64,000 bases of DNA from Altericroceibacterium spongiae (GTDB lineage: Bacteria; Pseudomonadota; Alphaproteobacteria; Sphingomonadales; Sphingomonadaceae), in the NCBI RefSeq assembly GCF_003610805.1, contig NZ_RAPF01000003.1, positions 62,001-126,000 on the forward strand, given 5' to 3'. The translations under genes and the position numbers were made by a program. The notes beneath the pieces were generated by a model. That model saw only the letters and a list, made by a program, of their open reading frames with translations. It ran no database searches and was not told the DNA's origin. Below are positions 38,271 through 47,621 of the stretch, piece after piece; position 1 is the first letter of the stretch, and each line of letters starts with the position of its first letter.

Positions 38271-38312
38271 CGTAATTCGATGGGACTTTTATTAGTTCTC
38301 CATCGAATTACG
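38271..38312. repeat. Perfect 13-bp inverted repeat between dapD and the small membrane-protein gene
   Basis: CGTAATTCGATGG (38271-38283) and its exact complement (38300-38312) flank a 16-base A/T-rich loop. It lies 34 bases after the dapD stop and 15 bases before the next start codon on the same strand. There is no T-run after it, so it may be a dapD mRNA-end structure or a regulatory site for the downstream gene. Confidence 0.6.
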
Positions 38313-38345
38313 ATTTTGCCTGTAAAAAGGCTGCAAGGAAAGGGG

Positions 38346-39197
38346 TTAGTCGCGCAGCAACTCATTGATGCCTGTTTTGGAACGGGTCTGGGCGTCGACT
38401 GTCTTGACGATCACGGCGCAATAAAGCGAGGGGCCGGTTGATCCGTCAGGCAGCATTTTGCCCGGCGTTGTGCCGGGCACGACCACCGCGTAAGGCGGTA
38501 CTTCGCCAATATGCACTTCGCCTGTCTGACGATCGATAATCTTGGTGGAAGCACCTAGATAAACGCCCATGGAAAGAACGGCGCCTTCGCCGACACGAAC
38601 GCCTTCAGCCACTTCGGACCGGGCTCCGATAAAAGCGCCATCGCCGATGATGACGGGATCCGCCTGGAGCGGCTCAAGAACACCACCGATGCCGGCGCCC
38701 CCTGAAATATGCACATTTTTGCCGATCTGTGCACAGCTTCCGACTGTAGCCCAGGTATCGATCATCGTTCCTTCGTCAATAAAAGCGCCGATATTGGTGA
38801 AGCTGGGCATCAGGACCACGCCTTTTGCAACATGGCTGCCGCGACGGACAATTGCGCCGGGTACGGCACGGAAACCTGCATCACGAAAACGGGTATCGTC
38901 CCAGCCGGCAAATTTAGACGGCACCTTGTCGAACCAGGGGCCGGGTGTGGCATCGGCGGCGCCATTGGCACCCATCATGACATTGTCATTCAAGCGGAAT
39001 GACAGGAGTACGGCTTTTTTAAGCCACTGATTAACGAACCAGCCTCCTTTGCCATCAGGTTCGGCGACTCGAGCTGTTCCGTTATCCAGCAAGGCGAGAG
39101 CCTGTTCGACGACTTCGCGGACATCGTCGCTGGCCGGAGTGACGTCAGCGCGGTTCTCCCAGGCAGTTTCGATCGAGCTTTGCAGTTCTGCGGACAT
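38346..39197 (-). CDS. dapD: Tetrahydrodipicolinate N-succinyltransferase
   Basis: A 283-residue enzyme of the succinylase branch of lysine/meso-DAP synthesis. It is a trimeric left-handed beta-helix acyltransferase, recognisable by hexapeptide repeats (for example [20 protein letters not shown] and the [17 protein letters not shown] block) and the N-terminal helical domain. The frame extends to 39218, but the ATG at 39197 ([13 protein letters not shown]) has GGAGA upstream and matches the family. Confidence 0.95.
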   Translation of the reverse strand: MSAELQSSIETAWENRADVTPASDDVREVVEQALALLDNGTARVAEPDGKGGWFVNQWLKKAVLLSFRLNDNVMMGANGAADATPGPWFDKVPSKFAGWDDTRFRDAGFRAVPGAIVRRGSHVAKGVVLMPSFTNIGAFIDEGTMIDTWATVGSCAQIGKNVHISGGAGIGGVLEPLQADPVIIGDGAFIGARSEVAEGVRVGEGAVLSMGVYLGASTKIIDRQTGEVHIGEVPPYAVVVPGTTPGKMLPDGSTGPSLYCAVIVKTVDAQTRSKTGINELLRD

Positions 39198-39449
39198 GAT
39201 AATGCGTTTCTCCGGCACGTATTATTGGGAAATGTGCAAATGATAATGCGCCGGTAGCGGCAACGCCAAGAGCGAGCAACCCGCAAAGCAGATGAGCGCT
39301 GGCTTCCAGCAGACGCAGAGCGAAAAGCGCCGGAAGCCCGCCTTGAGCTGCTTTCGGAGGCTGGTCTGATCCCCGTAATAATCCTTAAAGCCGCCCAAAG
39401 AAATTTTGGTTAGAAAAATAAAGAAGGGAGCATTGCAGGAGCTGCAGTA

Positions 39450-40826
39450 ATGTTAAGAAAACGGGCTGGTGTATCCGTATATGCTTTAGGAACTGCTACA
39501 TTGCTGGCTGCCTGTGGCAATGGAGGCGGCGATGTAAGTTCCACACCTTCTCCCACTCCCACTCCCACTCCCACTCCCACTCCCACGCCGAGCCCTACAC
39601 CGCCGCCCTTTGTCTATGATACGGAAGAATTTCGCCGGTCTGGCGGGCCCGAGCAGCATGGGGCACCCGCCATGTGGACATTGGGTGCAACGGGTAGCGG
39701 CGTGACAATTGCTGTGATCGATAGCGGCATCGATATGGATAGCCCTGAATTTGCAAACCGGATTTCGTCTTCTTCAGTCGATATCTATGCAGGTGAAACC
39801 AGCAGGGGGCTCAAAGGCAGCGACGGTCATGGAACACATGTCGCACTGGTTGCTGCAGCCGGGCGAAACGACCAGGGCATTCTGGGTATGGCATGGGATG
39901 CCAGCGTTATGGCTTTGCGGGCGGACCGCCCTGGTACGTGCTCGTCTGACGGTACGATGAATGTGGCAAGCACTTGTGCTTTCGATGATATCAAGGTTGC
40001 GGAAGCAATCGACTATGCCGTGGGAAATGGCGCGAAGATCATTAACATTTCGCTGAGTGGAAGTTCGGCCAGTACGATTCTACGCAATTCGGTAAAAAAT
40101 GCGGTCAATGCCGGGCTTCTTGTCGTTATTGCGTCGGGAAATGACGGTGCGACTGAACCATCCGCTTATGCTTCATCGCTGGCTAATGGGACGGGAGGTG
40201 TTTTGATCGTTGGATCGGCCGATGAAACGGGCACGATTTCCGATTTCAGTAATCGTGCAGGCAGCGATGGCAATCATTTCATCACCGCGCGCGGTGAAGG
40301 GATTTGCTGTGTCTATAAGGACGGACAAATCTATCAGTCGGGCGGTATTGTTTATCTTCTGCGCGGAACGAGTTTCGCTGCTCCTCAGGTGGCTGGAGCA
40401 GCTGCCCTTTTGGCGCAAGCTTTTCCGACACTGACGGGAAACGAAATCGCTCAAATCCTGATCGAGTCAGCCGCCGATGCAGGAGATGAAGGGGTAGATT
40501 CGATCTATGGAATGGGTCTCCTCGATCTGGAAAGTGCGTTTGCCCCGGCGGGAGTTACCCGATTGGCGGGAACGGACCATGCACTCGCACTGAGCGACAA
40601 TGTTGCAATAGCGTCTCCAGCCATGGGAGATGCGTTAGACACGGCGTCTTTGCAAACCGTGATGCTCGACAAATATCAGCGTGCCTATCAGGTGAAGCTG
40701 AATGGCAACTTTCGCAGTGCAGGGCTGGCGAACCGGCTTTATGCTGCACTGGCTGGCGATCAGCGGCAAGCGGCCCTCTCGTCTGACAAAGCTTCTATCG
40801 CCTTCACTATTGATGCGCGGGGATAG
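39450..40826 (+). CDS. Subtilisin-like (S8) protease lipoprotein, N-terminal part, ends at an in-frame TAG
   Basis: A 458-residue secreted serine protease. The signal peptide ends in a lipobox (TLLAAC, Cys22), followed by a Thr-Pro linker (about 31-52) encoded by six TCCCAC repeats. The S8 domain has all catalytic residues: Asp91 in AVIDSGID, His127 in DGHGTHVAL, Asn231 in IASGND and Ser308 in GTSFAAPQVAG. The peptide then runs 150 residues beyond the protease domain before stopping at TAG (40824-40826). The same frame stays open after it for another 318 codons (feature 40836-41783). The intact gene would encode about 777 residues. AGGAG precedes the ATG. Confidence 0.88.
   Translation: MLRKRAGVSVYALGTATLLAACGNGGGDVSSTPSPTPTPTPTPTPTPSPTPPPFVYDTEEFRRSGGPEQHGAPAMWTLGATGSGVTIAVIDSGIDMDSPEFANRISSSSVDIYAGETSRGLKGSDGHGTHVALVAAAGRNDQGILGMAWDASVMALRADRPGTCSSDGTMNVASTCAFDDIKVAEAIDYAVGNGAKIINISLSGSSASTILRNSVKNAVNAGLLVVIASGNDGATEPSAYASSLANGTGGVLIVGSADETGTISDFSNRAGSDGNHFITARGEGICCVYKDGQIYQSGGIVYLLRGTSFAAPQVAGAAALLAQAFPTLTGNEIAQILIESAADAGDEGVDSIYGMGLLDLESAFAPAGVTRLAGTDHALALSDNVAIASPAMGDALDTASLQTVMLDKYQRAYQVKLNGNFRSAGLANRLYAALAGDQRQAALSSDKASIAFTIDARG
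39551..39586 (+). repeat. Hexanucleotide repeat (TCCCAC)6 coding Thr-Pro linker
   Basis: Six exact tandem copies of TCCCAC within the protease gene, encoding a run of Pro-Thr residues between the lipoprotein anchor and the catalytic domain. Changes in copy number would lengthen or shorten the linker in frame, not switch the gene off. Confidence 0.95.
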
Positions 40827-40835
40827 AACAACCCG

Positions 40836-41783
40836 ATGCCGCATATCGAAGTTTTGCGTTTGCCGCAGGATGATGCGCGCCGGGCCAGAGTGTTGGCAGC
40901 GCGCATCGCATATCAGATTTCGCCCGATACCCAATTGGGCTTTGCCTTTGCGCAAGGAGCTGATGGCCTGGTCGCGCAATTGCAGGGACAGGATCAGCCA
41001 GCTTTTCTTATATCACCGGTTGCCAGTGCCAACCGGATCGGCTGGCAAAGACAAGATATTGCGTTCGCCGCTCGCCGCCGCTTCGGTCACTGGGGGGTGA
41101 CGGCCAAAGCGGAGTTTGGCCACTCAACGGACCGGCAGAATACAGAGCGCGGCGGAGCATTCGAGAACATTTTTGCAGGCGGCAAAGCGCAGCGTTTCGG
41201 GGCGATGCTGGATCGCGAAATGGCAGAATGGGATATCGCGCTGGGGGGAGAATGGCTGCAGGAAAGGAATAGTTTTTTCGGCGGTCATTTCCACGATGCA
41301 TTCGGCCTTAAGGGCGCCGACACATTTTTTCTCGATATGAACGCCGCATGGCAGGCCTCTCCGATGTGGCGTTTTGGCATGTCCTTTCGTCAGGGTTGGA
41401 CAAACGCCAACGGTGACCAAACAATAGTAGACCGCGCGTATTTGCAGAGCCGGGCCTGGTCAATCGATGTCGAGCGTGTGGGTTTTGTTCGGAACAATGA
41501 CCGGATCGCCTTGCGGTTTGCCCAGCCTTTGCGAGTGTCAGGGGGCGGATTGCGACTGAATCTTCCTGTGGCTTACGACTATGCTACGCAGAACCCGATT
41601 TATGGTCTCCGACCAATCTCGCTCATTCCACATGGGCGAGAAATCATGGGTGAGCTTGCCTGGCGCGGGGCTTTATGGGGCGGTTATGCCTCGACGAGCC
41701 TGTTTTATCGGCATGAACCGGGGCATTATGCCAGAGTGGCAGCTGATAAAGGCGTAGCGTTTCGCTGGAATAGTCGTTTTTGA
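40836..41783 (+). pseudogene. C-terminal part of the split S8 protease (detached beta-rich domain)
   Basis: A 315-residue reading frame in the same frame as the preceding protease, separated from it by TAG-AAC-AAC-CCG. It has no signal peptide and no convincing ribosome site, although its ATG could be reached by re-initiation nine bases after the stop. The content is rich in beta-strand-like, aromatic-alternating stretches (for example RRRFGHWGVTAKAEFGH) and ends in R-W-N-S-R-F with a terminal aromatic residue, as in outer-membrane barrel-type domains of sphingomonad S8 proteases. I read it as the rest of one gene, broken by a nonsense codon or read through. Confidence 0.7.
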
Positions 41784-41787
41784 TTCG

Positions 41788-42435
41788 TCAGACTGCATCT
41801 GGAGCGGTTAGGCCACGCACGAAATCGACCAGCCCGGTCTGGCGTGAACGGCGCATTCTTTCGGCATCGAGAATAGTGCGCACTTTCTCGAAACAGCGTT
41901 CGATATCGTCATTGATGACGACATAATCATAACCGTCCCAATGACTGATTTCGGCTCGGGCGCGGTCCATACGCCCGGAAATAATCTCTTCACTATCCGT
42001 ACCGCGGGATCGCAAACGGTTCTCGAGCACATCGATCCCCGGCGGCAGCAGAAAAACCCGGACTACATCGGCCCCGGCTCGCTGGTAGAGCTGCTGTGCA
42101 CCCTGCCAATCTATATCGAAGAGATAATCGCACCCCGCATCGAGCCCTTCCATAATATGCGCGCGCGGAGTGCCATAACAATTGCCGAAAACCTCTGCAT
42201 ATTCGAGGAAGGCATTGTCATGAACCATAGTGTCGAAAGTCGGTCGATCGACGAAATGATAATCGCGGCCATTTATTTCGCCGGGGCGGATCGGGCGGGT
42301 TGTGGCGGAAACCGACATTTGCAGATTGTGATGCGATTCCAGTAGTTTGCGCGCGATCGTTGTTTTTCCTGCACCCGACGGGGAGGAAAGGATCAGCATC
42401 AAACCTCTGCGATGATGATATTCTGTCTGGGCCAT
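41788..42435 (-). CDS. gmk: Guanylate kinase
   Basis: A 215-residue enzyme that phosphorylates GMP to GDP. The P-loop is LSSPSGAGKTTIARKL, the GMP-binding block contains ATTRPIRPGEINGRDYHFV, and DIDWQGAQQL is the later conserved block. The frame is open to 42597, but the ATG at 42435 gives a normal-length enzyme. It is the last gene of a minus-strand set with the basic hypothetical gene and sspB. Confidence 0.95.
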   Translation of the reverse strand: MAQTEYHHRRGLMLILSSPSGAGKTTIARKLLESHHNLQMSVSATTRPIRPGEINGRDYHFVDRPTFDTMVHDNAFLEYAEVFGNCYGTPRAHIMEGLDAGCDYLFDIDWQGAQQLYQRAGADVVRVFLLPPGIDVLENRLRSRGTDSEEIISGRMDRARAEISHWDGYDYVVINDDIERCFEKVRTILDAERMRRSRQTGLVDFVRGLTAPDAV

Positions 42436-42487
42436 GTGCGCTGTTGGCGCAGGGAGGGGGAGAAAATCAAGCCCCAAGGGCAGGAAT

Positions 42488-42937
42488 TCAGCGCTTTGTC
42501 TTTTTACCCAGCAATTGCTGGTCGCCCCTGCGCCGTGCCTGTCGCCGACTGAGGGAGCGATCAACCAATGCTTTGGCGGCCAGCCCGCCACCGACAATCA
42601 TGGCACCTGGCAGCGATTTTGTGGCGATTCGCGCTACGATGACCGAAGTTAGGGTTTCACCAAGCGATCGCTCATCCAGAATCGCCTGACGTTCTGCTTT
42701 GGTGTAATGCTTGCGTAGAAGGTTCTTCTCAACGCCACGGCGGAAAATCCGCGAAGCGGCGCGGGTGGCGATGTCAGCAATCATGAGATTGGTTGCCGGA
42801 TTAGGGCTTAGTCCGGAAACGGGCGCGTCTCTATCAGTATCCATCGCTAGTCGCTTGCGCAAACCCATGCGTTTCCGGCGCTTCTTGAGTTCGGCTTTGC
42901 TTTTGGCCTTGATGCGTGAAACCGACGATCTTTTCAT
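42488..42937 (-). CDS. Basic hypothetical protein
   Basis: A 149-residue protein with Lys/Arg-rich ends (AKSKAELKKRRKRMGLRKRL near the start, GKKTKR at the end) and a central moderately hydrophobic segment (MIVGGGLAAKALVDRSLSRRQ). I do not recognise the family. The net charge suggests nucleic-acid or membrane-surface binding; this is an inference. It lies 52 bases upstream of gmk and 51 bases downstream of sspB on the same strand. Confidence 0.6.
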   Translation of the reverse strand: MKRSSVSRIKAKSKAELKKRRKRMGLRKRLAMDTDRDAPVSGLSPNPATNLMIADIATRAASRIFRRGVEKNLLRKHYTKAERQAILDERSLGETLTSVIVARIATKSLPGAMIVGGGLAAKALVDRSLSRRQARRRGDQQLLGKKTKR

Positions 42938-42988
42938 GTCGCATGCCCCCGTTGCGTAAGGGCTCCCGATGAATGAGGCCCGCCCGCT

Positions 42989-43501
42989 CTATTTCTTCCG
43001 GCCAAAATCGACCGAGACGACATTGGAGCCGTCTTCTGAAGAAACGTCCGGACGGTCAGCCTGTTCCGTAGCGCCCTGCGATCCGTCATTTTCCGCATCG
43101 TCATGCGGTTCAGGTTCATCTTCTGCGATTTCTGCTTGAAATTGCAGGCCAAAATCCACGGCCGGATCGACAAAAGCCGTGATGGCGGAAAAAGGTATGT
43201 TGAGTGTAGAGGGGATCTGATTGAAGCTGAGGCCTACAGAAAAGCCTTCTTCATCGACCAGTAAATCCCAGAATTTGTTCTGCAGAACGATTGTCATTTC
43301 ATCAGGAAAACGTTCTTGAAGATGACGTGGAATCGAGACGCCGGGGGCCCCGGTCTTAAACGTTATATAGAAATGATGATTGCCGGGAAGCTGGCTTCCG
43401 TTTTTCTGGACTTCTCCCAGAACACGGCCAACTACGGCGCGCAGGGCTTCCTGCACGATCTCGTCATAGGGGATCAGGCTGTCAGGCGTTGCATCATTCA
43501 T
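42989..43501 (-). CDS. sspB: ClpXP adaptor protein SspB (alphaproteobacterial type)
   Basis: A 170-residue adaptor that delivers ssrA-tagged and other substrates to ClpXP. The N-terminal substrate-binding part (LIPYDEIVQEALRAVVGRVL, then HHFYITFKTGAPGV and FPDEMTIVLQNKFWDL) is the SspB-alpha/DUF1321 pattern. The acidic linker and C-terminal tail (SVDFGRKK) carry the ClpX-binding element. ATG 43501 fits the family start better than the further upstream ATG at 43537. Confidence 0.9.
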   Translation of the reverse strand: MNDATPDSLIPYDEIVQEALRAVVGRVLGEVQKNGSQLPGNHHFYITFKTGAPGVSIPRHLQERFPDEMTIVLQNKFWDLLVDEEGFSVGLSFNQIPSTLNIPFSAITAFVDPAVDFGLQFQAEIAEDEPEPHDDAENDGSQGATEQADRPDVSSEDGSNVVSVDFGRKK

Positions 43502-43596
43502 GGGCGCATGAGTGGCGATGCCGGGCGAAGTGGTCAAGCGTAAAACAGATGCTGTGAATGATTGATTCCCACAGCACGCGTCCTATACGCGGCATT

Positions 43597-44190
43597 ATGC
43601 GTACTGCCAGAATAGCCCGCACGACCAGTGAAACCGATATTCTCGTCGAGATCGATCTCGACGGAACCGGAGCATATGATGTTTCCACCGGTATAGGCTT
43701 CCTCGATCATATGATCGAGCAATTCTCCCGACATTCGCTGATTGATGTCACACTCAAAGTTGATGGTGATCTTCATGTGGATCAGCATCATACCACCGAG
43801 GATAGTGCCCTGGCATTGGGGCAGGCAATTACGCAGGCCCTGGGAGATAAGGCCGGTATCGGACGATATGGCACGGCCTATTCGCCGATGGATGAAACGC
43901 TGGCGCGTGTGGCGCTGGATATTTCCGGACGACCTTATCTTGTTTGGAATGCGCATTTTACGCAGGAGAAGCTGGGTGAACTCGATACCGAGCTGATCGA
44001 GCACTGGTTTCATTCGGTTGCACAGACAGCCGGGATTACGCTGCATATCGAACAGATATACGGCCAGAACAATCATCATATCTGCGAGGCAATCTATAAA
44101 GGGTTTGCTCGCGCGATGCGCACAGCGGTTGAACCCGATCCGCGCAAGGAAGGGATGATTCCTTCTACCAAGGGGCAGCTTGGAGGCTGA
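43597..44190 (+). CDS. hisB: Imidazoleglycerol-phosphate dehydratase
   Basis: A 197-residue, stand-alone IGPD (not fused to a phosphatase) that makes imidazole acetol-phosphate in histidine synthesis. The manganese-site motifs are [15 protein letters not shown], then [20 protein letters not shown], and [19 protein letters not shown] 43597 gives the usual [15 protein letters not shown] start; an ATG at 43558 would add 13 residues. Neither has a clear ribosome site. It leads the histidine operon and is divergent from sspB. Confidence 0.95.
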   Translation: MRTARIARTTSETDILVEIDLDGTGAYDVSTGIGFLDHMIEQFSRHSLIDVTLKVDGDLHVDQHHTTEDSALALGQAITQALGDKAGIGRYGTAYSPMDETLARVALDISGRPYLVWNAHFTQEKLGELDTELIEHWFHSVAQTAGITLHIEQIYGQNNHHICEAIYKGFARAMRTAVEPDPRKEGMIPSTKGQLGG

Positions 44191-44198
44191 GGAAGTAT

Positions 44199-44828
44199 AT
44201 GGCTGAAGCACTTGCTCTGATCGATTACGGGGCCGGAAATCTCCATTCGGTCAATAATGCCTTGCTGGCTGCCGGAGCGGAGCGTGTCGCCGTTACGTCC
44301 GATCCCGATCTGGTGCGTGGAGCGCAGCGGATTGTGCTGCCGGGTGTCGGGTCCTTCAAGGCCTGTGCCGAAGGGTTGCGCGCGATTGACGGAATGGAAG
44401 AAGCTCTGACCGACCGTGTTGTCAGGGATGGCATTCCCTTTCTCGGCATTTGTGTCGGCATGCAATTGATGGCAACGCGCGGTCTGGAGCACGGCACCAC
44501 GCCAGGACTCGACTGGATTGCCGGTGATGTTGTCGCGATTGAGCGGACTGATCCAGCGATTAAAGTGCCGCATATGGGATGGAACGATGTGTCCCCCATG
44601 CGGCATCACGATGGGGCGGAATTGTTAGAGGGCGGTGAAGCTTATTTCCTTCATTCCTATCATTTCGAGCCGGAAAGCGGCCGCGATATTGCTGCCATGA
44701 CAGACCATGGCGGTGGTCTGGTGGCGGCTGTTGCACGCGATAATATGCTCGGTGTGCAATTCCATCCCGAGAAGAGTCAGGCTTTTGGCCTGTCTTTGCT
44801 GGCCCGTTTTCTGGAGTGGATGCCATGA
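44199..44828 (+). CDS. hisH: Imidazole glycerol phosphate synthase subunit HisH
   Basis: A 209-residue class I glutamine amidotransferase that feeds ammonia to HisF. The nucleophile Cys is in LGICVGMQLMA, and the catalytic His-x-Glu in GVQFHPEKSQAFG. GAGGAAG lies eight bases before the ATG. hisA starts inside its stop codon (ATGA). Confidence 0.95.
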   Translation: MAEALALIDYGAGNLHSVNNALLAAGAERVAVTSDPDLVRGAQRIVLPGVGSFKACAEGLRAIDGMEEALTDRVVRDGIPFLGICVGMQLMATRGLEHGTTPGLDWIAGDVVAIERTDPAIKVPHMGWNDVSPMRHHDGAELLEGGEAYFLHSYHFEPESGRDIAAMTDHGGGLVAAVARDNMLGVQFHPEKSQAFGLSLLARFLEWMP

Positions 44829-45553
44829 TTGTTTTTCCCGCCATTGATCTGAAGGGCGGACAGGTAGTTCGTCTCGCTGAAGGCGATATGGATCGCGCCA
44901 CGGTGTATGGTGATGATCCCGCAGAACAGGCGCAGATTTTCGCCGATGAAGGGGCGAAGCACCTTCATGTTGTGGATCTTGACGGAGCTTTCGCCGGTGA
45001 GAGTCGCAATCGTGCGGCGGTAGAAGCGATCGTGGCGCGCTTTCCCGGGCATGTGCAACTGGGGGGAGGCATTCGCTCTCCCGAAGCGGTTGCAGGCTGG
45101 TTCAATCTCGGTGTCAGCCGTATCGTGATCGGCAGTGCTGCACTTACTGACCCGCAATTTGTCAAAGATATGGCGCGTGAATGGGAAAACGGCGTCGTCG
45201 TAGCCGTTGATGCAAGAGATGGCATGGTGGCAACCGAAGGCTGGGCCAAAGTATCTGATGTGCCGGTTGCCGATCTGGCGCGCCGTTTCGAAGATGCAGG
45301 TGTGGCCAGCGTACTTTTCACGGATATTGGTCGAGACGGATTGCTCAAAGGTTGCAATATTGATGCGACTGTCGAACTGGCGCGGCAGACCGATATGCCT
45401 GTAATTGCCAGTGGCGGAGTGAAGGGTCTCGACGATATTCGCCTGCTTGCTTTGCATGAGAAAGATGGAATTGAAGGCGTGATTACCGGGCGGGCCTTGT
45501 ACGATGGCAGGCTCGATCTGGCAGCGGCTCTTCAGATGGCAGGACGCGTATGA
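44825..45553 (+). CDS. hisA: ProFAR isomerase HisA
   Basis: A 242-residue TIM-barrel isomerase of histidine synthesis. The N-terminal phosphate-binding and catalytic Asp is in [15 protein letters not shown]; the second half has the repeated barrel pattern with [13 protein letters not shown] and [12 protein letters not shown] 44825 overlaps the hisH stop by four bases and is preferred over a longer start at 44816. hisF overlaps its end by four bases. Confidence 0.95.
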   Translation: MIVFPAIDLKGGQVVRLAEGDMDRATVYGDDPAEQAQIFADEGAKHLHVVDLDGAFAGESRNRAAVEAIVARFPGHVQLGGGIRSPEAVAGWFNLGVSRIVIGSAALTDPQFVKDMAREWENGVVVAVDARDGMVATEGWAKVSDVPVADLARRFEDAGVASVLFTDIGRDGLLKGCNIDATVELARQTDMPVIASGGVKGLDDIRLLALHEKDGIEGVITGRALYDGRLDLAAALQMAGRV

Positions 45554-46308
45554 CGGTCAGGGTTCGTGTCATTCCGTGTCTCGATGTGGCCGAAGGCCGC
45601 GTGGTGAAGGGTGTCAACTTTGTCGATCTGAAAGATGCCGGCGATCCGGTTGAGCAGGCGCAGGCTTATGACAGGGCCGGTGCCGACGAATTGTGTTTTC
45701 TGGACATTTCGGCAAGCCATGAGGGGCGTGGCACGTTGCTGGATATCGTTCAGCGGACTGCGAAAGTGTGCTTTATGCCTCTGACTGTCGGAGGCGGCGT
45801 ACGTTCGGTGGAAGATGCGCGTGCTTTGTTGCTGGCTGGTGCCGATAAGGTAGCGGTTAATTCAGCAGCCGTTTCCCGGCCTGAAGTGGTAAAGGACATC
45901 GCTGAACGCATGGGCAGCCAGTGCGTGGTCGCTTCTGTCGATGCGCGTCGTTCGGGTGAGGGCTGGGAAATCTTTACGCATGGCGGCCGTCGCGCCACCG
46001 GGATTGATGCTATTGAGCATGCCAGAAAACTGGCGGCCCTTGGCGCAGGCGAATTGCTTGTCACATCGATGGATGGCGATGGCACGCAGCAGGGTTATGA
46101 TCTGCAACTGACCCGCGCTATCGCGGACAATGTCGGCGTACCGGTGGTCGCCAGCGGGGGTGTCGGCAATCTCCAGCATCTGGTGGATGGTGTGAAACAG
46201 GGCCATGCCAGTGCAGTGCTGGCCGCTTCGATCTTTCATTTCGGTACCTATTCGATTGCGGAAGCGCATGAAGCCTTGCGAGCTGCGGGAATATCGGCTC
46301 GGGGTTGA
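45550..46308 (+). CDS. hisF: Imidazole glycerol phosphate synthase subunit HisF
   Basis: A 252-residue TIM-barrel cyclase that uses PRFAR and ammonia from HisH to make ImGP and AICAR. Catalytic residues are seen in [15 protein letters not shown] (Asp) and [15 protein letters not shown] (Asp). [11 protein letters not shown] is the phosphate-binding turn. It overlaps hisA by four bases. Confidence 0.96.
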   Translation: MTVRVRVIPCLDVAEGRVVKGVNFVDLKDAGDPVEQAQAYDRAGADELCFLDISASHEGRGTLLDIVQRTAKVCFMPLTVGGGVRSVEDARALLLAGADKVAVNSAAVSRPEVVKDIAERMGSQCVVASVDARRSGEGWEIFTHGGRRATGIDAIEHARKLAALGAGELLVTSMDGDGTQQGYDLQLTRAIADNVGVPVVASGGVGNLQHLVDGVKQGHASAVLAASIFHFGTYSIAEAHEALRAAGISARG

Positions 46309-46363
46309 TGCCTCAGGCTCTCTTCGCTTGACCAATCGCGCGCTTTGCTTTCATGGCTGGCAT

Positions 46364-46678
46364 ATGGATATGCTGAATCGCCTGGAAGAGATCATTGCCG
46401 AAAGGCGCTCCGCTTCACCCGAAACGAGCTATGTGGCCAAGCTTCATGAACGTGGCCTTCCTGTCATGGCGCGGAAATTGGGCGAAGAAGCGGTGGAAAC
46501 CGTGGTTGCCGCGCTGTCTGGTGAACGGGATGAACTGATCGGCGAAGCTGCCGATATTCTGTTCCATTTGCTCGTGCTGCTCGGTGCTCGAGATGTAACT
46601 CTTTCTGATGTCATGTCTGAACTGGAGCGACGCGAAGGCACGTCCGGAATTGTCGAGAAAGCTTCCAGGAGCGCGTAA
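46364..46678 (+). CDS. hisE: Phosphoribosyl-ATP pyrophosphatase HisE
   Basis: A 104-residue alpha-helical MazG-like enzyme of histidine synthesis (second step), here as a stand-alone protein not fused to HisI. The metal-binding ARKLGEEAVETVVAAL and ELIGEAADILFHLLVLL blocks are present. The frame is open upstream into hisF, but ATG 46364 (MDMLNRLEEII) gives the family length. hisI is not seen in the window. Confidence 0.92.
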   Translation: MDMLNRLEEIIAERRSASPETSYVAKLHERGLPVMARKLGEEAVETVVAALSGERDELIGEAADILFHLLVLLGARDVTLSDVMSELERREGTSGIVEKASRSA

Positions 46679-47055
46679 TGGCCATTGATGCGAATAAGCC
46701 GTATGATGACGAAAATATTTTCGCCAAAATCCTCCGCGGCGAGATTCCCTCTAAAAAGGTCTATGAGGATGAATGGGCCTATGCCTTTCATGACATTGCT
46801 CCGCAGGCACCACTGCATATTCTGGTGATTCCGAAAGGCCGTTATGTCAGCTGGAACGATTTCAGTGCCAGTGCAAGTTCGGAAGAAATCGCCGGGTTTG
46901 TCCGTGCAGTGGGTAAGATCGCGCGAGACCATGATCTGGTCGAACCGGGCTACCGCCTGCTGGCCAATGTCGGTGAAAATGGCGGGCAGGAAGTGCCGCA
47001 TTTTCATATTCATCTGTTTGGCGGGAAGCCGCTGGGCCGAATGATTTCGGCCTGA
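46678..47055 (+). CDS. HIT-family (HinT-like) nucleotide-binding hydrolase
   Basis: A 125-residue histidine-triad protein. The signature HFHIHLFGG carries the His-x-His-x-His motif; NIFAKILRGEIPSKKVYED is the typical HinT start. Hint proteins hydrolyse purine nucleoside phosphoramidates. The ATG overlaps the hisE stop (TAATG), so it is the last gene of the histidine operon, a frequent arrangement in alphaproteobacteria. Confidence 0.93.
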   Translation: MAIDANKPYDDENIFAKILRGEIPSKKVYEDEWAYAFHDIAPQAPLHILVIPKGRYVSWNDFSASASSEEIAGFVRAVGKIARDHDLVEPGYRLLANVGENGGQEVPHFHIHLFGGKPLGRMISA

Positions 47056-47162
47056 CGGATGCCGATCGAGCGGTATACGCTGAACGATTTATCGCTTTAG
47101 TATGCCATCCTGTCGAACGCGCTTGCCGAAAGACTCATCTACCCGCTAAGCGACGTCGCCGG

Positions 47163-47621
47163 ATGATTAGTATACCGGAACCTCCCAGCGGACGATTCGA
47201 AGGGGACAGCCATCTGTTCCCGGTTCGAGTCTATTACGAAGATACCGACCTTTCCGGGATCGTCTATCACGCGAATTATCTGCGTTGGTTTGAACGGGCC
47301 CGGTCCGATATGCTGCGCCTGCTCGATATTGACCAGCGAGCGGCGATTGAGGCGGGAGACGGCGCTTATGCTGTTTCCGAACTGGCCTTACGCTATCGCT
47401 CACCTGCCAGGCTGGACGATGCTGTTCTTATACAAAGCGATGTTGTGGAACTGCGCGGGGCAAGTGTGCGTTTGGTCCAGCGTGCGTTCAGGAAGGATTG
47501 TCTTCTTTGTGACGCAACAGTGCGTGTAGGTTTCGTCGCCCCCGATGGTCGCCCCCGTCGTCAGCCCGACAGCTGGCGCGCAGCTTTTAAAATGATAATT
47601 ACCCAGGGAAACCCTGAATGA
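47163..47621 (+). CDS. ybgC: YbgC-type acyl-CoA thioesterase
   Basis: A 152-residue hotdog-fold thioesterase of the Tol-Pal cluster. The 4HBT signature YYEDTDLSGIVYHANYLRWFERAR contains the catalytic Asp (D in EDTD) and the YHANY block. YbgC hydrolyses acyl-CoA esters and is linked to phospholipid metabolism in many gammaproteobacteria. It overlaps tolQ by four bases. Confidence 0.93.
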   Translation: MISIPEPPSGRFEGDSHLFPVRVYYEDTDLSGIVYHANYLRWFERARSDMLRLLDIDQRAAIEAGDGAYAVSELALRYRSPARLDDAVLIQSDVVELRGASVRLVQRAFRKDCLLCDATVRVGFVAPDGRPRRQPDSWRAAFKMIITQGNPE

